From contig QAXH01003762.1 in the NCBI GenBank assembly GCA_004335635.1, positions 1 to 24,299 on the forward strand: DNA of 24,299 nt. The letters are read 5' to 3'. Every line of letters begins with the position of its first letter. Position 1 is the first letter of the stretch. The notes under the pieces are model-generated. The model made no database searches. It saw only the letters and a list, made by a program, of their open reading frames with translations, and was not told the DNA's origin. A program made the translations under genes and the position numbers. This document shows positions 8,836-19,383 of this stretch, in pieces. The DNA is from Chloromonas sp. AAM2 (taxonomy: Eukaryota > Chlorophyta > Chlorophyceae > Chlamydomonadales > Chlamydomonadaceae).

Positions 8836-11800
8836 TCACTTGAGGAACTTGTCCATTTGCTCGCCGCCTGCCTTCCAGCCCTCATTATAGTTATCAAGCC
8901 CCAGGTCACGCAGTGCTGCCGATCCCACATCCGTGCAGTTTCTCGGGTGCGCCTTCTTGGCTGCTCTCAGCAGGGCCTCGGAACCCTTTTCCAAGAACAA
9001 CGGACGGTTCTCGGTGTTACGCACCACCATGTTGCGCACAAGAATCGCGGTCTGGCGCTGCACCAGGGCATTGGTGGGGTGCTGCCGCATCATCTCCACA
9101 ACCCAGTCGATCACGCCAGCCTGCGGGGCAACAACCGAAGATCTGTAACTGTCACGTGGACAGCTGCTGCCAGGGCACTCAGTGCTGATTTGCCAGAAGC
9201 AGTTGTAGCACTACATTCACCTGCCAACCCACTAACAACGGCTGTCTCACGGGATCGATACCATGGCAGGACAACTTACTACACTTGAACACGTTGGGTG
9301 GTTTGCTGAGCTACAGTCCCCTGCGCACTACCCTGACCAATAAAAACGTTTCTCGCTACCTCCCTTGCTACCCTGTAAACAGACACAGAGTGTCAGACAA
9401 ATCAATGCACCCACCTCTGCACACTGCACGACCACCTCTGGCTGCCTGAGCGTCATGTTAGCCATGACTCCCAGGGCAGGCTCGAGCACCTCCACGTCAT
9501 CAGTATGGGCAGACTGCAGCCACACAGACAACCACAATCGGCACTCTCGATTTTTGATATAATGAGTATGACTCGTACTTCGCAATGGTGTCAACACCTT
9601 CATGTCCAGGCAAACATTAGTGGGTGTAACGGTCAGTCCCTTGTCGTCCAGGCTTCACAGCTGAAGTACGAAAGCCACACAGGGAGCTAACAGACAGTCT
9701 CTAGATGCAAGTGAGCGACTCCTTAGGGCGTCTAGAGTCACCCAACCCCACAGCAGGCGGTGTAGAACCTCTCAAACGATAAGTATTATTGATACATCAG
9801 GGGGGCCCATACAAACGATGGCATGGTCCACGTCAGGACACAACACAACAAAAATCTCCATGGGCCCCGCCCATCCATAATAGCATAACAAATTGTCTGT
9901 TGTCTGTCGTCTGTCTTCCTGCTTCTGTTGCTTCGTTCTGCTTTCTTGCTCAGGGTTAGGCCAGGGTGCCGTTCCATGGCCTGTGACAGCGTCTGTGATG
10001 TACCCGAGTATAACGAGCTAGTCAGCATCATTACCCCGCCTGCCTGCACTCACCGTGACCCTCATGATGAGCTCTGCTGCTCCCCTCTGCGCGATGAGCC
10101 GCTTGGTGTGGTCGCTGTTGGTCAGCTGGCGCAGGGCGCCCAGGCCGCAACGCACCACATCCTTACTGGTGGTGCATAGGGAGCTGCAGAGCAGCAAACC
10201 CATCTGCTTGAAGAAACCCGGTTGCAGATTCAATTGTCATACTTGTATGGTGGTTGTAGGATAAGCCTGAGCCTGGACTTGACAGACAGATCATAAGGGC
10301 CGTAAGGCAAGGAAACGTTGATGTCATGCAAACAAACGGCAAGTCCCAGAGTAGTGTTAGCCACATGGGTTAGCCACATTGATAGCAAGGTCTTGCATGG
10401 CCCCTGCATCTGTGTATTCCGATGCATGTCTTGGCAATGGCTTTCTTTGTCGCCCAGGACTGGTAAAAACAATATACGACAGCCTTGTCTCTTGTACGAG
10501 TTGCGAGCGTTCACTCTTTGTGCATGTGTGGGTCCCTACGAGCCACGTCAGATTGGAAGAGAACGCCGGTCGGCGCAAGTAAGGAGGCCAATCGGTAAGC
10601 CCGATACCCATGCAACAAGTTACGCATGTGGGCCCTCTGCTGTCGTTTCTGTAGGTACATGATCACAAATATACCTGATCAGTTGCAGGCAGGCCGTGAC
10701 GCCTCCATCATCAGAGAAGTCTTTGCAAATCTCCTCATTCGCCGACAGCTGCCGCACAGTGGACAGCACCGCAGCGACTGTGGGGGCAGATGTGGGGGAC
10801 TGAAGCAACCTCAACACGGACAGGAGCACGCTCAGGGCCTGCAGGGTGCCGTGGCATCGCACTCAGTTGGAATCAGTTGGAATTCAAATGCAAGAAAGAA
10901 ATGCCTCAACTTGACTAGTTTCTGACATTCTCATGGCTAGGTTACAGAAGGGGCGTTAGATACGTTGAGAATGCAAGGTGGAAGAGGGGGCAGCGGGAGT
11001 ATCAGGGCAATGCTTGGGGTAAGCAACTTCAAGAGGCAGGGCAAGAGAGTTCTTTCAGAAAGGACACATCATGTCGGGCAGTGTGCGCATTGGGCCACAC
11101 ACCAGAACAGTGTAGTGGACAGTAGTAAACATGCAATCGGATATGTGAGGACATCTGGTGAAGGGGACACTTCAAATACAATGGAACAGATCAACGTACA
11201 ACAGAACCAAACTAGCTCCTATTAGTTGGATGCTTGAATTCCATGCGTTACCTGGTGCTGCTTTGCCAACAAGCGCGCCGTGGCGAATGCTTTACTGCAT
11301 GGCGGCCGGTCGTCATCTGCTGTTGTCACACTCCTCAGCACACCGCATGCAGCCGACACAAACTCCTCATGCACCCCTGCTGCTGACGGCCCTGCTGGTC
11401 CTGCTGCTGCTGCGTGTCCGTTGGCCTCTGCTGATGCCTCTGGCTGGTGGGGTTGGCTGGGGCTGGCTGCTGCTGATGCAGTGTGGCTGGCCAGCAACTG
11501 CAGCAGGCTCACTCCATATCCCACCTGCGCATGGTGACAAGTATGTTGATAAGTGCGACGATACAAGTTCATGGACTTATCATGCAACCATGCGTGCAAT
11601 GCAACCTCCTTGGCTGCGACAAGTACTTACTAGCAAAACGTACCCAAACAACCCACTGTGGGCAGGCATTGTGCGCCAAGACGAACCCATCAAATGAGGC
11701 AGGGGTAATCGGTAAATGGAACAGCTGGCATTTGCAGCGCATTGGCCATGGGAGAAGTTTCCACAGTCTCCAAAGCCGTTGCAACTCGTTGGCCCATGCC

Positions 11801-13862
11801 CATCACCCACTGGGGGGCTCACCTGCATGATCATGTCCTTGTTGTGCTCCTGTCGGAAGCACGCGCACTCCGCACACCGCGCCAACTCAGCCTGCAACAC
11901 ATGACACAAATGCACATGGCCAGTCATCCTTTCAGCCCGCACGCCTGCACACACATACCCCAGAGTAGGCAAGCGTAGAAGCTTGTGAGGGCAGGCTCCA
12001 CTCAATAGTCCTGCCTTGAAGGATTGCGAACCATTACCGGCAGCATCCTCCCGCGCCCTCAATCTTAGACACCTTGTTGGAGCACTTCACCCCTAGCACC
12101 GTACCAATGCGCATTACACCAGCACGTGGCAGGGCCCACACGCCTCATTACCTGCAGGTCGATGATCCCCATGTGCTGTGTGTGCAGTGACATGACCAAT
12201 GCAGGGCCACACACGCCGTCAAAAGAGTCCCGGATGTCAACAGATGGGGCCATCAGCGTGCGTGCAGACACCAGGCCAGCCTGCGGGCAGAAGTAGGCAT
12301 AATCTGAATGTTGAGAACGTAGTGCAGGGATGGAACATGTGGATGTAATAAAGCAGAATAACGCGGAGGTGTTCACAAAATTCACCAGTGTTGCTCGTCC
12401 CTGCACATTTCAATGCTCCCTTACGTGTCTACTCAATAACATATGACTGGCGCACCAGATGCAACACAAAACACGCACACACGCACACAAACCCTCTACG
12501 CGGCCTACCACTCCCTCCTACCTGGATAACCGCTGCACTTGGCTGTTCTGTTGCTGTGTGTGCCTTAATAGCATTCATGACAGTTGCTAGCGTGCTGGCT
12601 TTAATTGCAATAGCGCTGGCTTCTTGAACCGCATCTTGGCCCAGCGCAATGGCAGCATCCAGCAAACCCTGGAAAACCAACAGCATGCATGATGTCTGGT
12701 CTGTTGTCAGCATATGAACACCAATATGTAGATGCGCACATGGACCTCAACATGTACGTGCACATGCACATGAACCTCAACATGTACATGCACGTGCACA
12801 TGGACCTCAACATGTACATGCACGTCCTCAACATGTACGTGCACAGCATAACATAATCACAGCATAACCAACATGTCGTCAGAACCAACATACCTGAAGG
12901 TGATTGAGTGCAGCAGCCAGAGTCGTACTCTCCGTGCCTGCCTCTGAAACGGACTGGGTGGCAAGGCTAATCGGATGCCTGCAGTGCACATGGTCATGTG
13001 ATCGAGTGGGCATTTCGCATGCAATTTTATGCTGGAAAGGAAGTGTTTGAGCTGCAGCACCTATCCACAATTATTAGTAGTAGTAGTTCCTTTATGATGC
13101 TGTTGGCAACTTCGTGGATGTCATGTAATGATGCTTTTTAGTCGCTGGCACTGGCATTGGTCTGGGACGAGTCAGGTGCTGCTTGACGATGAAGTGTGGT
13201 ATATGATTTCGTGGCAAGGGTGAACTGCTACCAAGAAAGTAGCTGTGAGAACCATGCATGGCTGGGCTACTCACTTGCTCAAGTCTCCACCAGCCGATGT
13301 CTTGACAACACAGCCCATGTCGTAGCCTTGGAGCACGAACTCATCAGCTGCACTTTTCACTGCCTCATCTGGGCTCATGTCAAAGTCTTCTATGTTTGTT
13401 TTAACCTGTGGGAAGGAGAAGGGAGTTGCATGCAGTGTGAACCGACAGGTGACAGCTTGCCCCAGTGCCAGGGTCCATGGCTATTTCCAGTTGCCTCACC
13501 GCTTCGTCAAATGCCTCCTGCAAGTTGTCAACAAGCAAGACAGCATGTTAGAGCTTCGTCATGTAGAGCAGAGCGCGGGGCCGCGCTACTGCCGGTGTTG
13601 GTTCCCCTCACGGAAGGTGAAAAAATGATTTATGGATCAGCCAGATCAGTCGTACCTGGGTGAGCTTGGGTTTCACATTGGGAGCAGGCCATCTCTGAGC
13701 CATTATAGTTTGAAAACAATTGAATGGTCACGACCTGTACAACGGACTGCGTGTGTGTGTGGTAAGTGCAAATGCTTCAGTGGAAGCCAAGAGCAAGTCG
13801 ATGCCACATTACTGGCACACTGCACAAAGCGCTACTGGACAGCCCGTTTCAGAAACCTGCAT
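8836..13862 (-). CDS. ARMC6: Armadillo repeat-containing protein 6 homologue, about 12 exons
   Basis: Exons on the minus strand are 13862-13857 (tentative, ATG CAG only), 13517-13500, 13405-13275, 12978-12894, 12668-12522, 12280-12152, 11891-11823, 11524-11252, 10838-10659, 10206-10054, 9513-9415 and 9120-8836, about 524 residues (human ARMC6 is about 500). Landmarks of the family occur in order: EAFDEA, then NIEDFDMSPDEAV and LQGYDM at the N-terminus; ECACFRQEHNKDM; ACGVLRSVTTADDDR; ANMTLRQPEVV; RNMVVRNTENR; and AALRDLGLDNYNEGW at the C-terminus. The protein is a helical armadillo scaffold, and its cellular role is not well defined. Odd features are an 18-nt microexon and an Ala/Pro-rich insertion at about residues 210-245. 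The exon ending at 10659 uses a weak donor, GTACCT. A stronger-looking site at 10675 would break phase. The first exon is the least certain. Confidence 0.88.
9950..9974 (-). repeat. Intronic dispersed element, copy 3
   Basis: The plus strand reads TTGCTCAGGGTTAGGCCAGG then GTGCCG, preceded by CTGCTTTC. It lies in the ARMC6 intron 10053-9514. It is the most diverged copy at its right end. Confidence 0.6.
12717..12845. repeat. Intronic minisatellite, CCTCAACATGTACrTGCAC units
   Basis: Four to five units built on CCTCAACATGTACATGCAC alternate with CACATGGA or CACATGAA. They lie inside the ARMC6 intron between exons 12978-12894 and 12668-12522. Confidence 0.85.
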
Positions 13863-13979
13863 GCATTTTCCGCCGTCTGGCCATTCATCCTCGTTCGCGG
13901 TAGGACGCCTCTAATACTGACATAAGTTAAAGATCGCGTGTAAATATAATACTAAAGCTCCTCTAGCACTCGGGCACAC
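13863..13979. promoter_or_regulatory. Putative divergent promoter region between ARMC6 and the F-box gene
   Basis: About 117 bp separate the tentative ARMC6 start from the F-box ATG on the opposite strand. The F-box side is AT-rich (TAAATATAATACTAAAG at 13941-13957). The two genes probably share this short regulatory region. No specific factor site is recognised. Confidence 0.4.
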
Positions 13980-14791
13980 ATGGAGAGGCGAGCCATCATC
14001 GTGCACCCTGACCATCCGCTGCCGGTCCAGTCCATCATCAAATTCGGGGACCTTCCTTTTGATGTCTTCCATCGCATCGCATCCTTCATGGGTCCGCAGG
14101 TTAGCCTATACGGCCTCACACATGCCACTGCTTGGAATGCACCAAGCAGCCTCATGCACACGCATGCACTTGCGTTGACGCACGCGCAGGACTTGCTGCG
14201 GTTCGAACAAGTCAATCGGCGCTGCAGGCGAGTGGTCAACTGCAACTGCCACCTTCTTGACCTGTTCGGTCTGACAGGCCTGCGTTGACTTGTTCAGACC
14301 AGTCAAGACCTCACTCGCGGCCTGGGTCAACGCATGATACTCACCCGATTTCCACCACTGCCATTTTCAGGTTGGCGAGCTCGGACGAGGACTTCTGGAA
14401 GCGATTATTGTTGGACCAGTACGGATGGCTGCCAGACGAAGCCCCTCCATCCTGGCGTCGCATGTACAGGCAAGATGGCTGGGAGACAGGACTGGGCTGA
14501 GGAACTGCCATGCATGCCAGGCGCTCCATGTGACCGGGCCACCATGCACCACTTTCAGTGTTACAGGGTTGTTGCATGGCTTGGTACACACAGCAAACTG
14601 AAACGGCAAAATGGTTAGCCATGGAGACAACCGTGTACATATGATTCCTTGTGCTTTGTGTGTGCAGGTTCCAGCACGAATTCTTCATTAACGTGGTGAT
14701 GAAACGTGCGACCCTCATGCACATGCGCAACACCACCATGCCCACCATACCTCACGCCTTCCTAGCGCCGATGAACATGGGCATGGCCTAG
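13980..14791 (+). CDS. Small F-box protein, four exons
   Basis: Exons are 13980-14099, 14190-14227, 14371-14469 and 14668-14791, giving 126 residues. The F-box spans about residues 24-63: LPFDVFHRIASFM, then DLLRFEQVNRRCR, then LASSDEDFWKRLL. F-box proteins bind SKP1 and act as substrate adaptors of SCF ubiquitin ligases. The domain is split by introns 1 and 2, and only this splicing restores it. Introns 2 and 3 begin with GC (CAG|GCGAGT and CAG|GCAAGA) and end in normal CAG acceptors. No other donor that I tested keeps the F-box or carries the frame into exon 4. The C-terminal half (QYGWLPDEAPPSWRRMYR and a Met-rich end) shows no repeat domain for substrate binding, so the target is unknown. 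The short length is unusual, as most F-box proteins are several hundred residues. Confidence 0.85.
14228..14229 (+). other. Non-canonical GC splice donor, F-box intron 2
   Basis: The exon ends TGCAG and the intron starts GCGAGT. The next GT downstream (CGAGTG|GTCAAC) leaves the wrong phase for exon 3. Confidence 0.75.
14470..14471 (+). other. Non-canonical GC splice donor, F-box intron 3
   Basis: The exon ends TACAG and the intron starts GCAAGA, close to the GCAAGT consensus known for GC-AG introns. Reading through instead would end the protein at a TGA at 14498-14500. Confidence 0.7.
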
Positions 14792-14823
14792 GGGGCACGT
14801 ACAGCCTGAATCCCATGCAACGT

Positions 14824-14946
14824 GGCGACACGGGCTCACCCTGTCGCCATGCGACATGGAGATATGCGCTCACCCTGCCACCATGTCGTGGAGACACGTG
14901 ATCACCATGCCACCATGCAACATGGAGACATGGGCTCAATACGCCC
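14824..14946. repeat. Imperfect tandem repeat 3' of the F-box gene
   Basis: Three to four units of about 35 bp contain CATGGAGA, GCTCACC and GCCACCATG. It lies just downstream of the F-box stop, possibly in the 3' UTR. Confidence 0.7.
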
Positions 14947-15126
14947 ATGGAGACAGCTTGTACGTGCCCCTGCTTGCACATCTGCAACTGCCCTGGGGAA
15001 ACGTCCAAGGCTGTTACCCTTACTGTAACTATGGTCAGTTCGTAGACAATGCGAAGCTTGTTTAAGCTCAGGCCTTGTATTTGTGTTTTGAGACGTGGCA
15101 AGCGAATTTGCGGACTCGTTAGAAAA

Positions 15127-15163
15127 GAAAAAGAAGTTTGCCAGTTCTGGGACAATTTGTGTG
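15127..15163 (+). repeat. FWDN-type dispersed element, copy 2
   Basis: GAAAAAGAAGTTTGCCAGTT is followed by CTGGGACAATT. One frame reads VCQFWDN before a stop. Confidence 0.65.
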
Positions 15164-16149
15164 AATAGGTCTTTTTGGTGTTGCTTTCCCGTGACTACCG
15201 GCCATTTGTATCATCAACGTCGCTGCCTTCCGCTTGCTACCCATGGTAGGGTATACCCTTCTACAGTACGGCTTTTCTACTTTTAAGGACAGGCTGTCTA
15301 CACGTGCTTCCTTTGCCCGTAACCCATCCTGTTTTCACTCTTTCATACTGACATGCAACGAACTGAACTGCATCTGAAGAACCCCTGTATACCTATTCTC
15401 AAAGCTGCCATGCTGCGCCTTGATTTCTGTGATGATGTGGCAGAGCGCTTCCTAGGTCTTTGCCTGTTGCGGGCCGCCTGTGCCTTTGCCTCCGTGTTGA
15501 TGGTGACTTGACCGTACTGTCTAGCACCCCGACTGTGTATTCTGGTTCTGTTTGCAATGCCGTGCAATGTTTGGTGTTCAGGACAAGTGCTGGTGGTCGC
15601 TGGAACTTTAAATTTATTCATATTCAATGAAATGTTCTGGGCGTTTGTCCAGCTGATCCAGAAGGAAGGAGGAGGACCGGCGTCCGCTGAAGCATCCTTC
15701 TGGCATGGTTTCTGGCACTTCATCTATTACTAGGAAATTAGTTGAGAATGAGTGGACTAGAAAGCACGCATCTAACAGAGCAGACAATGCAGAACAGTCC
15801 TAGTCTGTTGCATAGGGAAATTCGTATCAGGTTACCATCAGGCATACTGCCCATTGCCTTTGTCAGGTGCAGTAGCCATAACACGTGACAATGACAGCCC
15901 CTATATGCAAAAGTAAACCGCAACTCGTGGGCCTCGAGCCACTGGTTGTTGAAGACACATCAGGCTTGGCCGCTGGAATGACAGTCCACCCAGTAAATCG
16001 AACAGCCACTGATCTTTTGGTGAGTGAACTTGGCCAGTCGTTTTGTTCGCTCTTGCGTTTGGTGTTCGGCATGAATAGTGTGACATGAAGTTCCCTCAGT
16101 AAATCAATAAACCTGCCTCTCTTCATCGCCAGCAACGTTGTGGAACGAA

Positions 16150-16185
16150 AATTGTCCCAGAACAGGCAAACAACTTTTTTCCCTG
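16150..16185 (-). repeat. FWDN-type dispersed element, copy 3 (reverse)
   Basis: On the minus strand this reads GGAAAAAAGTTGTTTGCCTG then TTCTGGGACAATT. It sits in the longest open version of the frame, which reads VCLFWDNF. Confidence 0.65.
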
Positions 16186-16624
16186 CACTGCACGGGCTGT
16201 ACATTCCCTGAACAACTGCCAACACCTCAGCAACTGAATCCGGCACAAGCAGCCAACTGTGACTTCTAACATGTCAGCAAAGATGTCAATCAACCCAAAA
16301 AAGGACCAACTTGGCACAAAGGCTGAGCGACTTGTTCTTTCCTTCATGAGTTAGTCGTGGTTCAAGGCTATCCTACTCTATGGTCCGTTTCTAATCGACT
16401 GTCTGCCACACGTGATTGGAACCAACTCCTGGCCAGTCCAAGTCCTGGTAGAAAGCTAACGTCCATGGCTTGCAATCTGTTGCTAACCACAGCGTAGATT
16501 TCGCGAGTATAATGCATTGATTCCGAGCCACTCCCAGCAACCGCGGTGGCCAACCCTGGATACATCAGGCGCTCGCTCTCAGACAACACTGTCTGCCAAC
16601 TGCCAACTGCCGATCATGTTCAAG

Positions 16625-16684
16625 AAGCCACTGGTTGTTAAAACACTGGTTCTTAAGCCACTGGTTTCAAGCCACTGGTTCCTC
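16625..16684. repeat. AAGCCACTGGTT tandem repeat
   Basis: Four diverged units of AAGCCACTGGTT (one AAACACTGGTT) with short spacers. It lies just 3' of the BTB gene stop. Confidence 0.8.
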
Positions 16685-16727
16685 AAAGTACACTATTGGT
16701 TCATCAGTTCCATAAACCATTGCATCC

Positions 16728-19383
16728 TCATGCGCTTGCCTCGCCATGGGCCTGCGGGCAGCGCACTCTGTCGGAGACCGCTTCCAACATGGTCTTCAAC
16801 AGCTCTGCGGCCAGACAAATGTGCAGACAGATGGATGGATCGGGTAATGGTTGATAGACATTGTCTTCAGCAAACTGCAGTCAATCAAACAGATGGGCGG
16901 ACAAATGGATAGACAAGCGGTGGAACATTCCCTCAACCACGGGCAGGCCATGTCGCAGGAAGCCCACCCTCACAAGCAGCTACGAATAAGCGTGGCTGGG
17001 CAAATCTTCCAATCACCGACCGAACAACCCCAACCCAATCAACAAATCAATTAACCAAGTGTCTTTTTGCCTGTTGTATGATCCAACGTAGGTGAATACC
17101 AACAACCAACCAACCAACCAAGACTGCCTTGTGCTTCAAATCCTAGGACGCAGTGCTCACCCGGGTCGTTGATGCCCGACAGGAATTCGCTCACAGGCAT
17201 GTCCCACCCTCGAGTGGACAGCTGGCTGCCCAGGTCGTAGGCAACAAACCACCCCAGGCACTTGAGACCGTACTTAGAACACAAGTTGAGCCTGTGCAGC
17301 ACATGCGACGTTTACAAACGTACTTGGAACACAGGTTCAGCATGTGCAGCACATGCGCTGGTAACAACTCTGCCATACAGCTAGGCAACATGCTGGTACT
17401 TGGAAACCATACACGATCCGCCGGGTCACTGTGATATGTCACTAGGACTTTAAAAGGCAAAGAGGTGGGGCGATGCTTTCGTTTGGCGGGAACTATGCCC
17501 ATGCTTTGCTTAAATTAGCTGCCTGCTGTGAAACCGCAAGCAACAGTAGTGTGCAACTGGCCAAGATGACTGGCATTGCTTTGCTTACCACTCTTGCCCG
17601 ACCCCAACATCCTGAAATTTGAAGTCCCGACAGCGTGTCTTGCCCCTTAGGCAGCGGGACACAAGCCACTTCTCAACCCTGCACAGGCGGTCGTTACACT
17701 CTGTCTAATGCCTTTGGCAGTACTTGTCTCTCAAAGCTGCAAGATCTTCAGATGTTGCAAGAAGCGAGGTCATGATGCAAGACGACACACACCAGTTAAT
17801 GGCATGCTTGGTCAAATAGCACAAGAAAGCCTGACACCTATCTCCACTAACAACATGTTCTTGCCATTGCTTTCAGAACCCGATTTGGCAAGAATCTTAG
17901 CATCAAGGGCCACCTGCCTCAACCTCTTACCTTTCTCGAACAACTGGCATGTCGTACTTGTCCGCCACCACCAGCACTCGCTTGTACACGTCCCAACAGC
18001 TCTTGTCAGACGTGTTGAAGGTGGAGGCCTGAGGCTCATTGTTCAACACCTGCACAGCTAAGGAGGCTTGCTCAAACCAAGGGGCTTTGGGAGAGGCTCA
18101 CCTGCCTTTCAGTTGTAGGTCCCCCTGTGATCGTTTTGGCGTCTGAGCAACTCTGCCATGTCCAAGGCGAGGGGTGTGTGTGTGTGAAAAGAATATGGAT
18201 TCTCTTGTCGAACCCTCCAATGTGCCTACCCTTGCGTGTCCTAGGTCTACTCCAGGCTGAGAACAAGAGCAGCACCACTCAACTCCACTAAAAAGAGCTG
18301 TGCAACGCTTCATCTCTTGTACCAAAGTACTGGACAGGCACCGACCCCTAGTACCGAAACAACCATGAGCTGTGTGACTGTGTGACTGTGTGACTGTGTG
18401 ACTGTGTGACTGTGTGACTGTGTGACTGTGTGACTGCTGTTTGCCGCGTAGCGAACGAGAGGCACGGGTGCCCCACCCTCAACTTGCAACCGTGTTGCTA
18501 GTGATGACATTCGTACTTTGCACTCTGCTACCAGTGAGCTTTTTGGGCTTAACGATTGTCAGGCGCATAATTCTTGGAGAGATAATGTGTCTAGCTAAAG
18601 TAACGTGGGTTAAAGCATGAAAAGCCACGGGTCATTGCCTCTATACTGCCATGCTTCATAATGTGGTTCGCTGTTGGATGTCCAGACAAGTGTAATGATG
18701 ATGATGGCACGTATCCAGGAATGTAATGCCCCTATGCCGGACCTGTAGATGATTACCAATATGTATATAATTCCATGTGATGCACATGCTCCATTGCTAC
18801 GATCACTCAATAGTATATATATTGGTGACATTGGATACAATATAAAAGTAATGCATTAGCAAATGCATGTGCCTTACCTGCAGCAGCAGCTCGATGCTCT
18901 CCTTGGCTTCATCCAGGGCAATTCGACCCGTGTCGCACGTGGACAGCATGTCGCTCCAAAACTGCGATTACATGGACAGCATGCCACTTCAAAACTGCAG
19001 TCACGTGGACAGCATGTCACTCCAAGACTGCGATCACGTGGACAGCATGCCACTCCAAAACTGCAGTCACGTGGACAGCATGTCACTTCAAATCTGCAGT
19101 CACGTGGACAGCATGTCACTCCAAAACTGCAATGACGTGGATAGCATGTCACTCCAAAACTGGACACCAGAACCATGCCTATCACACATCATCAGGAGTA
19201 GACGGTGCACTACAGCACACTACAAGTCAGCCTTGCACATTGCCAACATGTATGATTCACCTTGCTGCTGCTCATGAGCAGCCCCTTATCCACGGATATC
19301 TCGGCCGCATCGCTGGTTTGGATCGTTATCAAGTCCTCAATGGCAACTGCATCGCGTGTTGGAAGCCCATGCACATCGGACAT
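16728..19383 (-). CDS. BTB/POZ-domain protein, six exons
   Basis: Exons on the minus strand are 19383-19261, 18961-18878, 18049-17931, 17678-17589, 17291-17162 and 16874-16728, giving 230 residues with all phases consistent. The BTB fold is read from DLITIQTSDAAEISVDKGLL, then SSSKFWSDMLSTCDTG, IALDEAKESIELLLQ and VYKRVLVVADKYDMPVV (residues about 15-106). It matches the usual order of the core strand, the S..F..ML helix, the ESIELLL helix and the ADKYDM helix. BTB domains dimerise and often bind cullin 3, so a substrate-adaptor or scaffold role is likely. After the BTB domain comes a Cys- and Trp-containing region (KWLVSRCLRGK, LGWFVAYDLGSQL) that I do not recognise and that lacks kelch or ankyrin repeats. 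The ATG at 19383 gives MSDVHGLP before the domain. An extra upstream exon is possible because the frame stays open. Confidence 0.85.
17085..17122. repeat. CCAA-type microsatellite in BTB intron 5
   Basis: Short ACCAACCAACCAACC run at about 17104-17121. The flank towards 16990 is rich in CAAYCAAC-like words. Confidence 0.75.
17271..17357 (-). repeat. Tandem duplication of the start of BTB exon 5 (17271-17307 and 17321-17357)
   Basis: Two 37-bp copies lie 50 bp apart. Both contain GCATGTGCTGCACA on the transcript strand and the codons for LNLCSKY. The copy nearer the body of exon 5 has the acceptor CACAG|G. The upstream copy reads CACATG, so its AG is lost. Confidence 0.85.
18371..18435. repeat. 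(GTGTGACT)n minisatellite in BTB intron 2
   Basis: An almost perfect 8-bp tandem array of about eight units lies within the large BTB intron between 18878 and 18049. Confidence 0.95.
18936..19160 (-). repeat. 33-bp minisatellite carrying repeated 3' splice sites
   Basis: Seven units of about 33 bp contain CACGTGGACAGCATGTCACT then CCAAAACTGCAG on the plus strand. On the transcript strand each unit reads a YAG-type acceptor followed by TTTTGGAGTGACATGCTGTC, the start of BTB exon 2. The unit nearest the exon is the functional exon start itself. The other units contain an in-frame stop (TTTTGA or ACGTGA), so only the last acceptor keeps the protein open. Confidence 0.9.

Larger units (their letters stand above)
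14792..16727. other. Intergenic stretch with decayed repeats, no supported gene
   Basis: After the F-box stop comes an imperfect repeat of CATGGAGACATGsGCTCA-like units (14824-14946). Two FWDN-type elements follow in opposite orientation. A minus-strand open frame at 16246-15863 contains VCLFWDNFRSTTLLA, which vaguely resembles the DN-F-S stretch of some transposases. The rest of that frame matches nothing I know. Another minus-strand frame at 15723-15343 is Arg/Lys-rich and unrecognised. Confidence 0.45.

Noticed and set aside
10675..10675. ARMC6 donor at 10675 (CAG|GTATAT)
   Set aside because: It would end the exon in phase 2, which does not fit the next exon at 10206 in either acceptor choice. 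The weaker site at 10659 keeps the frame.
18109..18325. Candidate BTB exons between 18049 and 18878 (frames with DLQLKG or DAKTITGG)
   Set aside because: Direct joining of 18878 to 18049 is in phase 0 and gives an unbroken BTB domain. The extra pieces match nothing in the fold.
18878..18961. Similarity of LDEAKESIELLLQ to SNARE N-terminal helices
   Set aside because: The surrounding exons form a BTB domain in order, and no SNARE motif or membrane anchor is present.
18371..19160. Tandem arrays considered as a CRISPR array
   Set aside because: Units are directly tandem with no unique spacers and lie in introns of a eukaryotic gene.
18867..19277. Plus-strand repetitive ORF with HVDSMSLQNCS repeats
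   Set aside because: This is the antisense reading of the 33-bp minisatellite in a BTB intron. The unit length is a multiple of three, which keeps the frame open.
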